Assembly (NCBI GenBank): GCA_902543185.1
Contig: CACBXB010000002.1
Coordinates: forward strand, 1 to 64,000
Source: Paracoccaceae bacterium
GTDB taxonomy: Bacteria > Pseudomonadota > Alphaproteobacteria > Rhodobacterales > Rhodobacteraceae
Reading direction: 5' to 3'
Length of the DNA: 64,000 bases
Shown in pieces: positions 37,076 to 47,341 of the stretch; position 1 is the stretch's first letter; every line of letters begins with the position of its first letter. The notes under the pieces are model-generated. The model saw only the letters and a program-made list of their open reading frames with translations. It was not told the DNA's origin and did no database searches. Made by a program: the position numbers and the translations under genes.

Positions 37076-38340
37076 CCAATAGATGCATCAACTTGGAATT
37101 CATTTAGTGCCAATAAAAAAGATTTAATTTCCTCGGAACTATTATAATGGCATACAGAAACCCTAACGCAATCTTCCCACCCCAGAGGATCCAAGATATT
37201 CCCCGAGTAGTGATCAGCTTTTCGTACATGGGTCCTAATGCCTTTTTCATTGAGAAAATCTACTAGTAAATGGGATGAGGTTCCATTGATCCTAAAGCTC
37301 ACCAAACCTTTGCGGTCTGGATTTTTTTGACCTCCGATAATTTCAATACCTTTAAGATCTTTGAGACCTTTTATATTGTCCTCTCCGTGTATCATTAAAT
37401 CGGTTAATGCTATTTCCTGGGCTGCAATAGCCTTCGCCGCATTGGATAATTTAACAGAACGGCTCTCTGAATTTTCGATTTTTCCGCCAAGCCATTCTAA
37501 ATATTTTACAACGTCAGATATTGTAGCATAGGAACCGGTGTCTCTGGTTCCTAGTTCCCAGCTTTCAATTGGCCCATCTAGAAGCTGTTCGTGGCTCATT
37601 TGAGTCAGTCGATCAGAAACCCATGCAAAACCATATCCGTGACGAGAGTACATCTTGTATGGTGAGATAGCATATCCGTCAATTTTATAATGATCTATCT
37701 TTATCCCGCCGTGGGCTGCATATTGTACTCCATCTACTATTATAAGAGCCTCGGGAGCTATTGAATTAACAGCCTTGCTTATTGCTTCTAAATCAACGCT
37801 GATACCAGTAACAGGAGAAGCATGTAAAATGGTCACTAAGCGAGTATCTCGGTTCACTATTTCTGAATAAAGTTGTGCTGTTACATTTCCATTATTATTT
37901 TCATGTTGAACGTTTATATACTGGCGTCCTGTTTGAGCAGCCCAATATTTTGCGGCACTTCTTGTCGCGGGATGCTCGAAACTACTGCCTACTATATTTC
38001 CACCTACTTTTGCTGAAGTGGCGGCATTTCTAACAAGTCGGAATAATAGTTCTGTACCACTCTCACCTACAAAAAATTGCCCTGTTGTGGCTCCAAATAG
38101 CTTTGCTGCATCTTTTTTCGCTTCCTGGATAATCTCCATTAAAGCCTTACTCGCAGTGTTTGCACGTCCTTGATTATCAGGAATGGCGGCAAATTTAGAC
38201 GAAGTTTCCACCACTGATTTAAGTGTCAAAGCACCACCGGCATTCTCAAAAAAAATTCTTTTGCCTACGAATGGGCAATCTTCAACAAATGCAAATTTGT
38301 CTCTTATTTCAGCTAATAAATTTGATGAAAAATGATCCAT
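37057..38340 (-). CDS. Class V aminotransferase-family protein, SufS-like without catalytic Cys
   Basis: A 427-residue PLP enzyme of the cysteine desulfurase/isopenicillin epimerase branch: FENAGGALTL at the start, the cofactor Asp and Gln in IIVDGVQYAAHGG, and the PLP Lys in SPYKMYSRHGYGF. The loop where SufS and CsdA carry the persulfide Cys (HHCA) reads ADHYSGNIL here, with no Cys. It is thus unlikely to be a cysteine desulfurase and may be an epimerase, lyase or transaminase. It is not in an evident operon. Confidence 0.78.
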   Translation of the reverse strand: MDHFSSNLLAEIRDKFAFVEDCPFVGKRIFFENAGGALTLKSVVETSSKFAAIPDNQGRANTASKALMEIIQEAKKDAAKLFGATTGQFFVGESGTELLFRLVRNAATSAKVGGNIVGSSFEHPATRSAAKYWAAQTGRQYINVQHENNNGNVTAQLYSEIVNRDTRLVTILHASPVTGISVDLEAISKAVNSIAPEALIIVDGVQYAAHGGIKIDHYKIDGYAISPYKMYSRHGYGFAWVSDRLTQMSHEQLLDGPIESWELGTRDTGSYATISDVVKYLEWLGGKIENSESRSVKLSNAAKAIAAQEIALTDLMIHGEDNIKGLKDLKGIEIIGGQKNPDRKGLVSFRINGTSSHLLVDFLNEKGIRTHVRKADHYSGNILDPLGWEDCVRVSVCHYNSSEEIKSFLLALNEFQVDASIGQVNAN

Positions 38341-38470
38341 ATTGATATTCCTACTTATGCTGAAATCAAAGCAGTGTTATGGCGAGCCTGCAAGAAAAAT
38401 CTTTTGTCGTATGAAATTGTGATCTTGCTTATCACTATCCTCTTGTTAGTGTATTCCAGGGGAAATCAAC

Positions 38471-39313
38471 ATGGAAACAGATGTCATTATTTTTGAAATG
38501 GGTCCAAGAGATGGTCTTCAAAATGAGAGTACATTCATAGATACAATTGATAAAATAAAACTGGTTAATCTATTATCAAAAAGTGGAATAAGTAAAATAG
38601 AGACTGCCAGTTTTGTTAGCTCCAAGTGGGTTCCCCAGATGGCTGATGGCGAAGAGGTTATGGCAGGTATACAGCGGAAATCTGGTGTATCTTTCACAGC
38701 ATTAGCTCCTAACGAGAAAGGACTAGAGCGCGCTATTAAAGCTAAGGCTGATGAAATAGCCATTTTTGGATCTGCTTCAGAGGGTTTTTCAAAAGCAAAT
38801 ATAAACAAAAGTGTAAGAGAGAGTTTGCAGACATTTAGACCGATCGTTGAAGCTGCACCCATGCCGGTAAGGGGATATATTTCTTGTATAACGGATTGTC
38901 CTTATGACGGTCCAACAAACCCTGCTGACGTTATTAAAGTCGCTGAAGAATTGCTTGATATGGGGTGCTATGAAATATCTTTAGGTGATACTTTGGGATC
39001 AGCTAATCCAGGCAGAACAGAAAAATTATTGTCTGAACTATTATCTGTATTTGAGACAAAAGATTTAGCTGTTCACTTCCATGACACACAAGGCAAAGCC
39101 ATTGAAAATATCAATGTTTCATTAGATTTTGGAATTTCAACTTTTGATTCTTCGATTGCTGGCTTGGGCGGCTGCCCTTATGCACCTGGAGCTAAAGGGA
39201 ATGTTTCAACAGAAGCAGTTATTGAGTTTTTAGAAGGCAAAGGCTTGCGTACTGGTGTTGAAAGAGAAAAAATAAAAGAAGCAGCTGAGTTTGCAAGGAG
39301 CCTTAGGCGATGA
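38471..39313 (+). CDS. mvaB: Hydroxymethylglutaryl-CoA lyase
   Basis: A 280-residue enzyme cleaving HMG-CoA to acetyl-CoA and acetoacetate in leucine breakdown. It shows the N-terminal GPRDGLQNE, the metal-binding HFHDTQG and the Cys-containing loop GLGGCPYAPGAKGN. It overlaps the following crotonase gene by four bases. The other leucine genes (ivd, mcc) are not in this window. Confidence 0.93.
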   Translation: METDVIIFEMGPRDGLQNESTFIDTIDKIKLVNLLSKSGISKIETASFVSSKWVPQMADGEEVMAGIQRKSGVSFTALAPNEKGLERAIKAKADEIAIFGSASEGFSKANINKSVRESLQTFRPIVEAAPMPVRGYISCITDCPYDGPTNPADVIKVAEELLDMGCYEISLGDTLGSANPGRTEKLLSELLSVFETKDLAVHFHDTQGKAIENINVSLDFGISTFDSSIAGLGGCPYAPGAKGNVSTEAVIEFLEGKGLRTGVEREKIKEAAEFARSLRR

Positions 39314-40083
39314 ATTTTGAGACCTTATTAATCAACCAAGATAAAAGAGGTGTTGTTTCACTAACTTTAAATAGACCCGAAAAAAGAAATGCCCTATCTG
39401 CAAGAATGATAGATGAACTAACAAGGTTCACTTCTTCATTAACATCTGACATTCGTGCAGTTGTCATCCAAGGCGCTGGTCAGTTATTTTGCGCTGGGGG
39501 TGATTTAGATTGGATGAATGCCCAAATTAGTGCGGATAGGAAAACAAGAATTGCAGAAGCCAGAAAACTGGCTTTAATGTTAAAAGCCCTAAATGAAATT
39601 CCCGTCCCTCTAATTGCAAAAGTGCATGGCGCTGCTTATGGCGGGGGAGTTGGATTAGCCTGTGTATGTGACTTCGTTATATCAAGCTCAAATGTAAAGT
39701 TTGGCTTAACTGAAACACGTTTGGGCCTGATACCGTCCACTATTGGCCCCTACGTAGTTGGAAAAATGGGTGAAGCCAAGGCTCGAGAAGTATTTATGTC
39801 CGCTAAGATTTTTAATGAGGTGGATGCAAAAAGGCTAAATATAGTGTCTGAGATTTCGGATGATTTGGATCAATCTGTCGAAGACCATATTCTTTTATAT
39901 TTAAAAACTGCGCCTAAAGCGGTTGGTGAAGCAAAAGCTTTGGTAAGGTCTCTAGGGACTACCATAGATGACAAAGTTATCGAGCGAACAATTGAGCAAT
40001 TGGCTGATATATGGGAAGGTGAGGAAGCTCGTCATGGGATAGAAGCCTTTTTCAGCAAGACTAAACCGAGCTGGTTGAGTTGA
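39310..40083 (+). CDS. Enoyl-CoA hydratase/isomerase, probably methylglutaconyl-CoA hydratase
   Basis: A 257-residue crotonase-family protein: oxyanion-hole segments GQLFCAGGDLDWM and HGAAYGGGVGLACVCD, and TETRLGLIPSTIGPYV with a catalytic-region Glu. Coupled by ATGA to mvaB, it most likely supplies HMG-CoA from 3-methylglutaconyl-CoA in leucine catabolism (LiuC). Specificity rests on context. Confidence 0.85.
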   Translation: MNFETLLINQDKRGVVSLTLNRPEKRNALSARMIDELTRFTSSLTSDIRAVVIQGAGQLFCAGGDLDWMNAQISADRKTRIAEARKLALMLKALNEIPVPLIAKVHGAAYGGGVGLACVCDFVISSSNVKFGLTETRLGLIPSTIGPYVVGKMGEAKAREVFMSAKIFNEVDAKRLNIVSEISDDLDQSVEDHILLYLKTAPKAVGEAKALVRSLGTTIDDKVIERTIEQLADIWEGEEARHGIEAFFSKTKPSWLS

Positions 40084-40111
40084 GCAGTGATCTGAATATA
40101 CTAACTTCAGA

Positions 40112-41170
40112 TCAGAACAAGTGCGCCTTACTACTTTCAAATTTAAATTTTAAGCTATTTCCCACAGCTATGTTGGGTGTTTCCGCTGCTGCATATCTAA
40201 AAGGGGTTCCATTTTCAGTAGCTAATTCAACTACAGTCTCTGTTCCCAGTTTTTCAACTAAGGTCACTAGACCTATCAGATTGCCTTTTTCGTGGATCTT
40301 CAGGTGCTGTGGACGAATACCTAAGCGCACAGGGTCATTGGAATTCTTTTCCTGGGAAGTAAGTCGAATGCCACTGGCTTCAAATCCTTGACCCTTGAAA
40401 GATCCTGAAGAACCATTTTTTGTAACTTTTGATAAACTACCCTCGAAGAAATTCATTTGTGGCGATCCTAGAAATCCTGCTACAAATTCATTATCGGGAA
40501 AATTGAATAAGTCCATCGGCGATCCCACCTGCATAACTTCACCATCTCGTAAAACAACAATTTTATCAGCTAGTGTCATAGCTTCCACTTGATCATGTGT
40601 TACGTAAATAGTTGTTGCATCCAATTGGTTGTGCAACTTGGCAATTTCAACGCGAGTATCGTGCCGAAGCGCAGCGTCCAAATTCGATAAAGGTTCATCG
40701 AATAAGAACACATCAGGATTTCTTACAATAGCTCTGCCAATAGCAACACGCTGACGTTGTCCACCAGATAGTGCTGCTGGTCTTCGATCAAGAAGATGCT
40801 CCATTTGAAGAATTTTAGCAGCAGCTTCAACGCGCGTTCTGATTTCAGCTTTAGAAAATTTTTGTAGGCTTAAGGAAAAGGCCATGTTCTGGAAAACAGA
40901 CATATGTGGGTAGAGAGCATAGGATTGAAAAACCATAGCAATCCCTCTTTCCGAAGGTGGTAAGTCCATAACGGGCCGATCGGCTATTATGATTTCACCG
41001 TTACTTAAATTTTCTAAGCCTGCGATGAGCCTGAGCAAGGTCGATTTTCCACAACCTGAAGGTCCTACAAAGACGACAAATTCGCCTTTTTCTATAGATA
41101 AGTGAACATCTTTAATGACTTTTGTTTGTCCAAAAGATTTATTGACATTTTTAAGTTCAACTTGTGCCAT
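40112..41170 (-). CDS. aglK: Sugar ABC transporter ATP-binding protein (AglK/UgpC type)
   Basis: A 352-residue ATPase of the MalK/UgpC family. It shows Walker [10 protein letters not shown], signature [14 protein letters not shown], Walker [14 protein letters not shown], the switch His in [10 protein letters not shown], and a C-terminal TOBE regulatory domain (about 240-350). It is the last gene of the agl operon and overlaps aglA by 14 bases. The MalK-like tail may allow control by other proteins. Confidence 0.9.
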   Translation of the reverse strand: MAQVELKNVNKSFGQTKVIKDVHLSIEKGEFVVFVGPSGCGKSTLLRLIAGLENLSNGEIIIADRPVMDLPPSERGIAMVFQSYALYPHMSVFQNMAFSLSLQKFSKAEIRTRVEAAAKILQMEHLLDRRPAALSGGQRQRVAIGRAIVRNPDVFLFDEPLSNLDAALRHDTRVEIAKLHNQLDATTIYVTHDQVEAMTLADKIVVLRDGEVMQVGSPMDLFNFPDNEFVAGFLGSPQMNFFEGSLSKVTKNGSSGSFKGQGFEASGIRLTSQEKNSNDPVRLGIRPQHLKIHEKGNLIGLVTLVEKLGTETVVELATENGTPFRYAAAETPNIAVGNSLKFKFESSKAHLF

Positions 41171-42725
41171 ATGTTACCTCTTCAAAGGTGGCTATAACGT
41201 TTTCAAAATCAAATTTACATCTCAAAATTTGAGTATCACTTATTCTATTAAAAATTATCTCTCTTGGCCCACCGGATAACTCTGACATATTGTTAGCCGT
41301 CATCATTGCAGGTTGTTTTCTGCGCCAATTTAAGAAATTAGAAAATTTTTGGTAGATTGATCCTGCATTTTTTGCCATGTCTAGGCCCGCTTTCTCTAGA
41401 TGAGCTTTGGCTATGGGTAACCAAGATTGATTTGATGTGGTAAAGCCACCCATGGGTTTGTTCTTTTCCCAAACCATAGGCGTTCTACATGTATCTCGCC
41501 CTAAGAATTCGGGATAAAAGTTTATTCCCCATGGATCCTTCATTTTATCAAATTGAATATCTGTAACGTCCGATAAACCTAATTCTTCACCTTGATAGAT
41601 ACAGGTTGAACCAATCAGTGATGTTTCCAGCTGAAGAAGTAACAATTGCAAATTATCTTGCTTGTCTGAAGACATTCCAAGAGGTTCCAACTGCCGAGTT
41701 GCCGACCTTGGAACATCATGATTAGAAAAAGCAAAACATAGTCGACCGGATTCATTGAAAACCTCAAGTGCATTAGAAATAGCTTTTTTAAGCTCTGATA
41801 CTGTTAATCCTGACCATTCGAGAAGATCAAAATTATAAGTTGCATGAAGCCGACCAGGTTCTGAGAATGTTTTACTAACACTCATTGCATTACCGTCGTC
41901 TCCATCTACCTCTCCCATTAGAAAACGATCACCGTCATATTCATCAGCTATTTTTCGATACGCTTCACTAAATTTCTGGATCATAGGTTGATTAAGTTGA
42001 GCAACATCATGCAGTTGCCTAAAGAATGGTTGTTTGTCTTGTGGCAATGGGCCGAGGGTAAAGTTCGGATCCGCCAAATTATCCCTATAGGGTTCACAGT
42101 CTCCATTAATCGTATGTACTGCATCTAATCTGAAACCATCAACACCCCGGTCAAACCAAAATCTAGCAACTTTGTTTAACTCTTCCTGTACTTCTTGATT
42201 TGCATGGTTTAAATTTGGTTGTTCTGGTAAAAAATTATGTAAATAGTATTGTTGTCTCTTAGGCTCCCATGACCAAGCAGGGCCTCCAAAAAAAGATAAC
42301 CAGTTGTTTGGTGGACAACCGTCAGGTTTTGGGTCGACCCAGTGAAACCAATCAGATTTTGGATTGTCTTTTGATTTTCGGCTTTCTTCAAACCATGGGT
42401 GTAAGTAAGAACAATGAGCTGGGACAATATCTATCATCAGGCGCAAGCCGAGCTCGTGAGCTTTCTCAATTAATTGATCAAAATCACTTAGATTTCCATA
42501 CTCAGGGTTCACATCACAATAATTAGATACATCATACCCAAAATCATATTGAGGGGACATGAAAAACGGACTAATCCAAATGGCGTCGACACCCAGGTTT
42601 GCAATATATTTCAACCTTGATGTGATCCCATTGATATCACCAATTCCATCTGAGTTTGAGTCCTGGAACGACCTGGGATAGATTTGATAAATGACGGCGT
42701 GTTCCCACCATTTCAAAGAAGACAT
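41157..42725 (-). CDS. aglA: Alpha-glucosidase, glycoside hydrolase family 13
   Basis: A 522-residue cytoplasmic GH13 enzyme with the four family regions in order: DIVPAH, GFRLDAV (nucleophile Asp), LMGEVDG (acid/base Glu) and FSNHD (transition-state Asp). It would hydrolyse imported alpha-glucosides such as sucrose, maltose or trehalose. Region I has Ala where amylases usually have Asn before His, a known variation among oligosaccharide-active subfamilies. It sits inside the transporter operon between aglG and aglK. Confidence 0.88.
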   Translation of the reverse strand: MSSLKWWEHAVIYQIYPRSFQDSNSDGIGDINGITSRLKYIANLGVDAIWISPFFMSPQYDFGYDVSNYCDVNPEYGNLSDFDQLIEKAHELGLRLMIDIVPAHCSYLHPWFEESRKSKDNPKSDWFHWVDPKPDGCPPNNWLSFFGGPAWSWEPKRQQYYLHNFLPEQPNLNHANQEVQEELNKVARFWFDRGVDGFRLDAVHTINGDCEPYRDNLADPNFTLGPLPQDKQPFFRQLHDVAQLNQPMIQKFSEAYRKIADEYDGDRFLMGEVDGDDGNAMSVSKTFSEPGRLHATYNFDLLEWSGLTVSELKKAISNALEVFNESGRLCFAFSNHDVPRSATRQLEPLGMSSDKQDNLQLLLLQLETSLIGSTCIYQGEELGLSDVTDIQFDKMKDPWGINFYPEFLGRDTCRTPMVWEKNKPMGGFTTSNQSWLPIAKAHLEKAGLDMAKNAGSIYQKFSNFLNWRRKQPAMMTANNMSELSGGPREIIFNRISDTQILRCKFDFENVIATFEEVTYGTS

Positions 42726-42728
42726 TCA

Positions 42729-43955
42729 CTAACCTCCCTTGACGGATCCAGCGAGCAAACCCCTAATAAAATATTTTTGCATAGCAAGAAATACTATCAC
42801 TGGAACTATCATGGAGATTACGGCTGAAGCGTTGAGAAGGTGAAGTTGGTCTCCAAAAGTTCCCAACTGTCGCTCCAACAAAATTGGGAAAACTATATTG
42901 TCATTTTCGCTGGGGCCAACAAACATTGCTACCAATAAATCATTCCAGATCCAGAGAAACTGAAATATACTGAATGAAGCAAGCGCTGGTACAGAAAGTG
43001 GAACAACTACTTTTACGAAAATTTGCATATGATTGGCTCCATCAATTTTGGCGCTCTCGAGCAATTCTCTAGGTAATCCAACAATATAATTTCTTAAAAG
43101 AAATATAGCGAGAGGCAGACCGAAGCCTGTATGTGTAAGCCACAAACCTGCAAATGATTTTGTTGGGAATTGACATGAATTTGTTAATTCACAGTCCGTT
43201 GTCCATTGTTTTAGAGCCGTCGCCCATGTGGCAATTCCGTTAAAGCCTTGAAGTATTGGTAAAAAAGCCAGTTGCGTCGGGACTACCATAAGCGAAACTA
43301 CAATTATGAATAACCAATCCCTGCCTGGAAACCGCATCCATGAAAAGGCATAAGCAGCAAAAGCAGCGACTGTTATTGGAATGATTGTTGCTGGGACAAC
43401 TACTATAAAGGAAGAGATCAAGGCGTTAGGTACGTCTTTATTATCCAATAAAACTTCAAAATAGGCTTCCGTGCCAAATACGGGGTCTTGATTTATAAAA
43501 ACATCAAGGTTTTTCGGTTTTGGTGCAACTTCTTCCGGAAAAGACCAAACAAAATCCCCATTAGCCTGGAAAACGAATTCGCCCCCTCTGACATCCATGA
43601 CTTCACCGGCAGGCACAAGTTTCCGGATTAGCTTGGTTTTCCCGGGTTTGTCAGGGTCGGGAACTCGACCTTTAAACATTATGGAGTTAATCTCTCCGGA
43701 TATTTGAAACCATTCTTCATCTTTGTTTATGCGTTGGAAAATATTACCCCGCATTTCCGTTATTGTGACCTGCTCGCCTTTATCATGTGTACTGAAACGG
43801 TGCCCGAGTTCTGTTGGAGTGAATGCTGTCCAAAAGCCTGAAGTTTTAGATGCAATTTCTGATCTAAATGAAGTTGTTATAAGGGCTACGAAAGGCACTA
43901 CCCAGATTACCAGGATAATAGCGAGTATTATGTGAGCAAACGAACGATTATACAT
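42729..43955 (-). CDS. aglG: Alpha-glucoside ABC transporter permease
   Basis: A 408-residue inner-membrane permease of the MalG type. A membrane helix near the start is followed by a soluble insert of about 140 residues (residues 30-170), then five further helices and the EAA loop ESAKIDGANHMQIFVKVVVP. The large periplasmic insert is characteristic of AglG-type proteins. It is separated from aglA by three bases and from aglF by 14. Confidence 0.88.
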   Translation of the reverse strand: MYNRSFAHIILAIILVIWVVPFVALITTSFRSEIASKTSGFWTAFTPTELGHRFSTHDKGEQVTITEMRGNIFQRINKDEEWFQISGEINSIMFKGRVPDPDKPGKTKLIRKLVPAGEVMDVRGGEFVFQANGDFVWSFPEEVAPKPKNLDVFINQDPVFGTEAYFEVLLDNKDVPNALISSFIVVVPATIIPITVAAFAAYAFSWMRFPGRDWLFIIVVSLMVVPTQLAFLPILQGFNGIATWATALKQWTTDCELTNSCQFPTKSFAGLWLTHTGFGLPLAIFLLRNYIVGLPRELLESAKIDGANHMQIFVKVVVPLSVPALASFSIFQFLWIWNDLLVAMFVGPSENDNIVFPILLERQLGTFGDQLHLLNASAVISMIVPVIVFLAMQKYFIRGLLAGSVKGG

Positions 43956-43969
43956 GAGCAGTCAAATCC

Positions 43970-45223
43970 TTAATGCTCCAACAGCTTTTGTTCGCGCCGA
44001 ATACGCCAACCAAGAAAAATCATATGAGGTATAACTGTTAGCATCAGCATAACTGCTATAGCGGCAAATAAATTATCAACATTGTTGCCACCTATAGACC
44101 ATGTGTTCATTGCGGCTTCCATCATTGTGGCAAGAAGAAGCTTGTCGTCATCATTAGCGGAAAGCGCATAGGGAATATCAAAAACCTTTAATACATCCGT
44201 AACAAGGTAGGTCCATACCACAACAACTGTTGAAAAAATTTGAGGTAATTTCACTCTGAAGAAAAGTTGTCTTGGGTTTGCTCCGTCAATAATGGCGGCT
44301 TCTACTGTCTCTTGTGGAACACCTCTTAACGCAGCAGAGAAAATAACCATCGCAAAGCCAGTTTTAATCCATACCATAATCCACATTAGGTAAAAATTAC
44401 CCCAAAATTTAAGATTATACATGGGTTCATTATACTCGGGCGTGTGCCCCAAAATAGCCTTTAGTAGGCCTATTTGATAGGAAGGTGTAACGCCATTTAT
44501 TGCTTCTTGTGGCTCGATGCCTCCACCCGCAAATATATTTCGCCAGATCACGGCTGCTCCAACAAATGAGATGGCTAAAGGTACAAAAATAAATGTTTTT
44601 GCAACCATACCCCATCTTACAGAGTCGGCTAAAACAGCAATTAGTAACCCAAATATTATACAAAGAGACGGGACTAAAATTAGCCACATTAAGCTATTTC
44701 TCATAGCGAGCCTAAACTGTATATAACCCAAAGCGTTTGGATCCCACAGGAATGAATAGTTATTAACTGAGGCTGCTCCACCAGGTTCTGTAAAAGAGAT
44801 TTTTAATGTTGTAAGTGCGGGAACTAGTAAAAAAAGTAAGAGTAGGATCAGTGCTGGGCCCACAAATATCCACGGTTGAATGGCTTCTACGATTAATGAT
44901 CTTCTGCCAATTGAACTACTTGATCTGAAATTTGCTAGCCCAAAGTTAAGCCAGTTTGTGATCCAATAATATAAAAATGAGATAAACAAAGCGATTACAA
45001 CAGAACGTAAAGCAAAACCAACTTTTGCAAATCTTAATTCTGTTACAAAAGTTGCTACAGACCATCCATATTTATTGTGAAGCCAAAGGCCAAAACTTGC
45101 AAAAGCGTCGTCAATGGGTGCAGTTAGAGAAAATACAAAGACAGCAGTAATTGGTAATACGCAAACTATCGTGAGAACGATGGCTAAGCTATTACTGAAA
45201 ATTATAGATTGAACAGAACGCAT
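43970..45223 (-). CDS. aglF: Alpha-glucoside ABC transporter permease
   Basis: A 417-residue MalF-type permease with the EAA loop EAAIIDGANPRQLFFRVKLP. The core begins near residue 110 (QPWIFVGPALILLLLF). The first 100 residues contain two or three additional hydrophobic segments, making it longer than the roughly 330-residue AglF I know from rhizobia. The partners AglG, AglK and AglE are all encoded in the same operon. Confidence 0.85.
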   Translation of the reverse strand: MRSVQSIIFSNSLAIVLTIVCVLPITAVFVFSLTAPIDDAFASFGLWLHNKYGWSVATFVTELRFAKVGFALRSVVIALFISFLYYWITNWLNFGLANFRSSSSIGRRSLIVEAIQPWIFVGPALILLLLFLLVPALTTLKISFTEPGGAASVNNYSFLWDPNALGYIQFRLAMRNSLMWLILVPSLCIIFGLLIAVLADSVRWGMVAKTFIFVPLAISFVGAAVIWRNIFAGGGIEPQEAINGVTPSYQIGLLKAILGHTPEYNEPMYNLKFWGNFYLMWIMVWIKTGFAMVIFSAALRGVPQETVEAAIIDGANPRQLFFRVKLPQIFSTVVVVWTYLVTDVLKVFDIPYALSANDDDKLLLATMMEAAMNTWSIGGNNVDNLFAAIAVMLMLTVIPHMIFLGWRIRREQKLLEH

Positions 45224-45252
45224 TTAAATGTTTGACCCAAACTGACAGAATA

Positions 45253-45277
45253 GGAGCACAGGTTTTAGCTGTGCTCC
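45253..45277 (-). terminator. 9-bp hairpin between aglE and aglF
   Basis: GGAGCACAG (45253-45261) pairs perfectly with CTGTGCTCC (45269-45277) around a seven-base loop, just after the aglE stop and before aglF. There is only a short T-rich tail on the minus strand. It probably tempers read-through or protects the aglE message so that binding protein exceeds permease. Confidence 0.6.
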
Positions 45278-45298
45278 CATCAAAATTGTATTGTTTTA

Positions 45299-46642
45299 TT
45301 ATTTTATAGCGTCCCAAGCTGCTTGAATATTGTCAGCAGTAGTTTTTGCATCCTGACCGTTTGCAAATGCGGTCATTTCACTCCAGAAAGCGCCAGCACC
45401 GATAGCACCAGGCATCAAGTCAGAAGCATCAAAGCGAAATGTAGTAGCATTTGCTAGGATTTCACCTTGCTTTCTTAACAGCGGTGTTGCGTAAGCACTT
45501 AAGTCAGCACCTTTATGAGCGGTAAGGAATACACCTTGCTGCATCCAAGCTTCATGTGCTGAGGCTTCTTGCAAATACTTAAAGAATGCGCGTGTAGCAG
45601 GAGAGTCTTTCGCCATAGTGTACAAAGTTCCAGCACCTAGAACTGGGTTCCCTAGGTTTCCAGATGCAAAAGGTGGAAAATAAAATGCATCTGCTTCACC
45701 GCGAGCAACCTCTTCACCCTTATCAGGGAAAAATCCAGTAATGAATGAAGCTTGACGGTGCATCATGCAACTCGGGGGTGATGTGAACAATCCTTTTGGC
45801 GCATCACCAAATGAAGTAGTCGCTACGGAAGCCGCTCCACCCGCAACGTAATCATCATTTCGAGAGAATTGACCATAAAGTTCCATAGCATTAATCACTT
45901 CTGGACTATTAAAGGCCAGGTCATTTGAAACCCAACGGTCATAGTTTTCAGCAGAGGTAGTACGCAGCATGATGTCTTCCATCCAGTCGGTTGCGGTCCA
46001 ACCTGTAGCATTCCCAGACTCGACACCAATACACCAAGGTGTATTTCCATCAGCTACCATCTGATCTGACAGAGCAATAAGTTCTTCCATCGTGGATGGA
46101 ATTTCATAGCCGTTGTCTTCAAATTGTTCTGGTGAATACCAAACAAGTGATTTTAAATCCATTTTAAAGGCAAAACCGTAAAATTGATCATTACCATCTG
46201 GATCTTTATACGTGCCAAGATCTACCCAAGATGAACCTGCACCATAATTGTCTTTCATCCATGCTGCTGCGTCGTCTCCAATTGGAATTAAGTGGCCTTC
46301 TGCTGCCATATCGGCCGCAAGACCTGGCTGTGGAAAGATAGAAATGTTAGGTGGGTTGTTTGAACGCATATCGGCAACGACTAAAGCTGCAAAATCGCGA
46401 GAACCAGAATATTGAACTTTTGCACCAGTTGCTTTTTCAAAGCAACTAATGGTATTTTCTAACATTTCTTGGTCAGTGCCCAGCATTGATCCTTGCATGG
46501 TTATGACTTCACCGGGAAAGCTTCCCATGTCGCCTAATTTAGATGGTGTATTGCAAACATCGTGAGAGCCCGCGATACCCATTGAACCGAAGCCCAAGGA
46601 TAAAGCAGCCGTGATGCTTAAAGTTTTAGTATTAAGTTTCAT
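45299..46642 (-). CDS. aglE: Alpha-glucoside ABC transporter periplasmic binding protein
   Basis: A 447-residue family 1 solute-binding protein with a signal peptide (about residues 1-25, cleaved after SMGIAG). Sugar-binding features include GSMLGTDQEMLENTISCFEKATG and a late FRFDASDLMPGAIG, typical of AglE. It starts the operon with a GGGAGGA ribosome site and lies downstream of a perfect LacI-type palindrome. The ligand is presumed to be an alpha-glucoside; the neighbouring monooxygenase module leaves open a sulfonated or other modified glucoside. Confidence 0.88.
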   Translation of the reverse strand: MKLNTKTLSITAALSLGFGSMGIAGSHDVCNTPSKLGDMGSFPGEVITMQGSMLGTDQEMLENTISCFEKATGAKVQYSGSRDFAALVVADMRSNNPPNISIFPQPGLAADMAAEGHLIPIGDDAAAWMKDNYGAGSSWVDLGTYKDPDGNDQFYGFAFKMDLKSLVWYSPEQFEDNGYEIPSTMEELIALSDQMVADGNTPWCIGVESGNATGWTATDWMEDIMLRTTSAENYDRWVSNDLAFNSPEVINAMELYGQFSRNDDYVAGGAASVATTSFGDAPKGLFTSPPSCMMHRQASFITGFFPDKGEEVARGEADAFYFPPFASGNLGNPVLGAGTLYTMAKDSPATRAFFKYLQEASAHEAWMQQGVFLTAHKGADLSAYATPLLRKQGEILANATTFRFDASDLMPGAIGAGAFWSEMTAFANGQDAKTTADNIQAAWDAIK

Positions 46643-46738
46643 TCTTTTCCTCCCAAGAGTTGAAACATTTGAATTTTAATAAAAACCAAGTCAATAGATG
46701 ACCTAATCTTTAAAATTTAAGTGCTAAAATTTGCACTG

Positions 46739-46754
46739 TTGGTAGCGCTACCAA
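46739..46754. promoter_or_regulatory. Perfect 16-bp LacI-family operator upstream of aglE
   Basis: TTGGTAGCGCTACCAA is a perfect palindrome with the central CG step expected for LacI/GalR-family operators and lies 97 bases upstream of the aglE start. An AglR-type repressor would be expected to bind it, yet no LacI-family gene is encoded in this window. The 216-base gap (46643-46858) holds nothing else apparent. Confidence 0.75.
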
Positions 46755-46858
46755 ACTCTAAAATCTAACGCAGGTCAAATATAAAAAGTTTGGTTATATA
46801 AAAACAAAAAACTGCTTAAAATTTTATTTTCCTCATTTTTCTGAATTTTTGTCATAAA

Positions 46859-47320
46859 TTAAAGTTTTTGGTAATTTCCCCCTAAATAAAGTAACGGTTT
46901 ATGATCTGTAGTTTCAAACTTCTTGACTTCTCCTACTATGATTGAATGATCTCCTCCATCAAAGTGATTGTATTTTATACATTCAAAACGCGCCGAACAA
47001 TTTTCGATAAATGCATCACCTTCATCATTATAAGCCCAAATCAATTCACTTTCCCCATTTGCACTCTTTGAGAAACTTTTACAGAGCTCAATTTGATTTT
47101 CGCTAGCAATATGAACAATAAATTTCTTGGCTTCTAAAAAAGTATTATGCCTTTTAGAAGCTTTCGCAGGTGCCCATAGTACCAACGGTGGGGATAAGGA
47201 CAGGCTTGAAAAACTATTGGCTGTAATTCCGATAGGACCATTTTCACTATTACAAGTAACAATTGTGATCCCTGTTACATATTTTCCTAAGGCAAATCTG
47301 AACTCATCTAAATCAATCAT
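46859..47320 (-). CDS. Flavin reductase of a two-component monooxygenase (SmoA-like)
   Basis: A 153-residue flavin-reductase-domain protein (FRFALGKYVTGITIVT at the start, ANSFSSLSLSPPLVLW for flavin binding, GDHSIIVGEV near the end). It would supply reduced FMN to a flavin-dependent monooxygenase. It is the last gene of a three-gene operon whose first gene is an SsuD-like monooxygenase. The pairing with an aldo/keto reductase matches the SmoA-SmoB-SmoC set of sulfoquinovose oxidation in Agrobacterium. The assignment to that pathway is inferred. Confidence 0.82.
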   Translation of the reverse strand: MIDLDEFRFALGKYVTGITIVTCNSENGPIGITANSFSSLSLSPPLVLWAPAKASKRHNTFLEAKKFIVHIASENQIELCKSFSKSANGESELIWAYNDEGDAFIENCSARFECIKYNHFDGGDHSIIVGEVKKFETTDHKPLLYLGGNYQKL

Positions 47321-47341
47321 AAAAATTTAATTCCACTGTCA

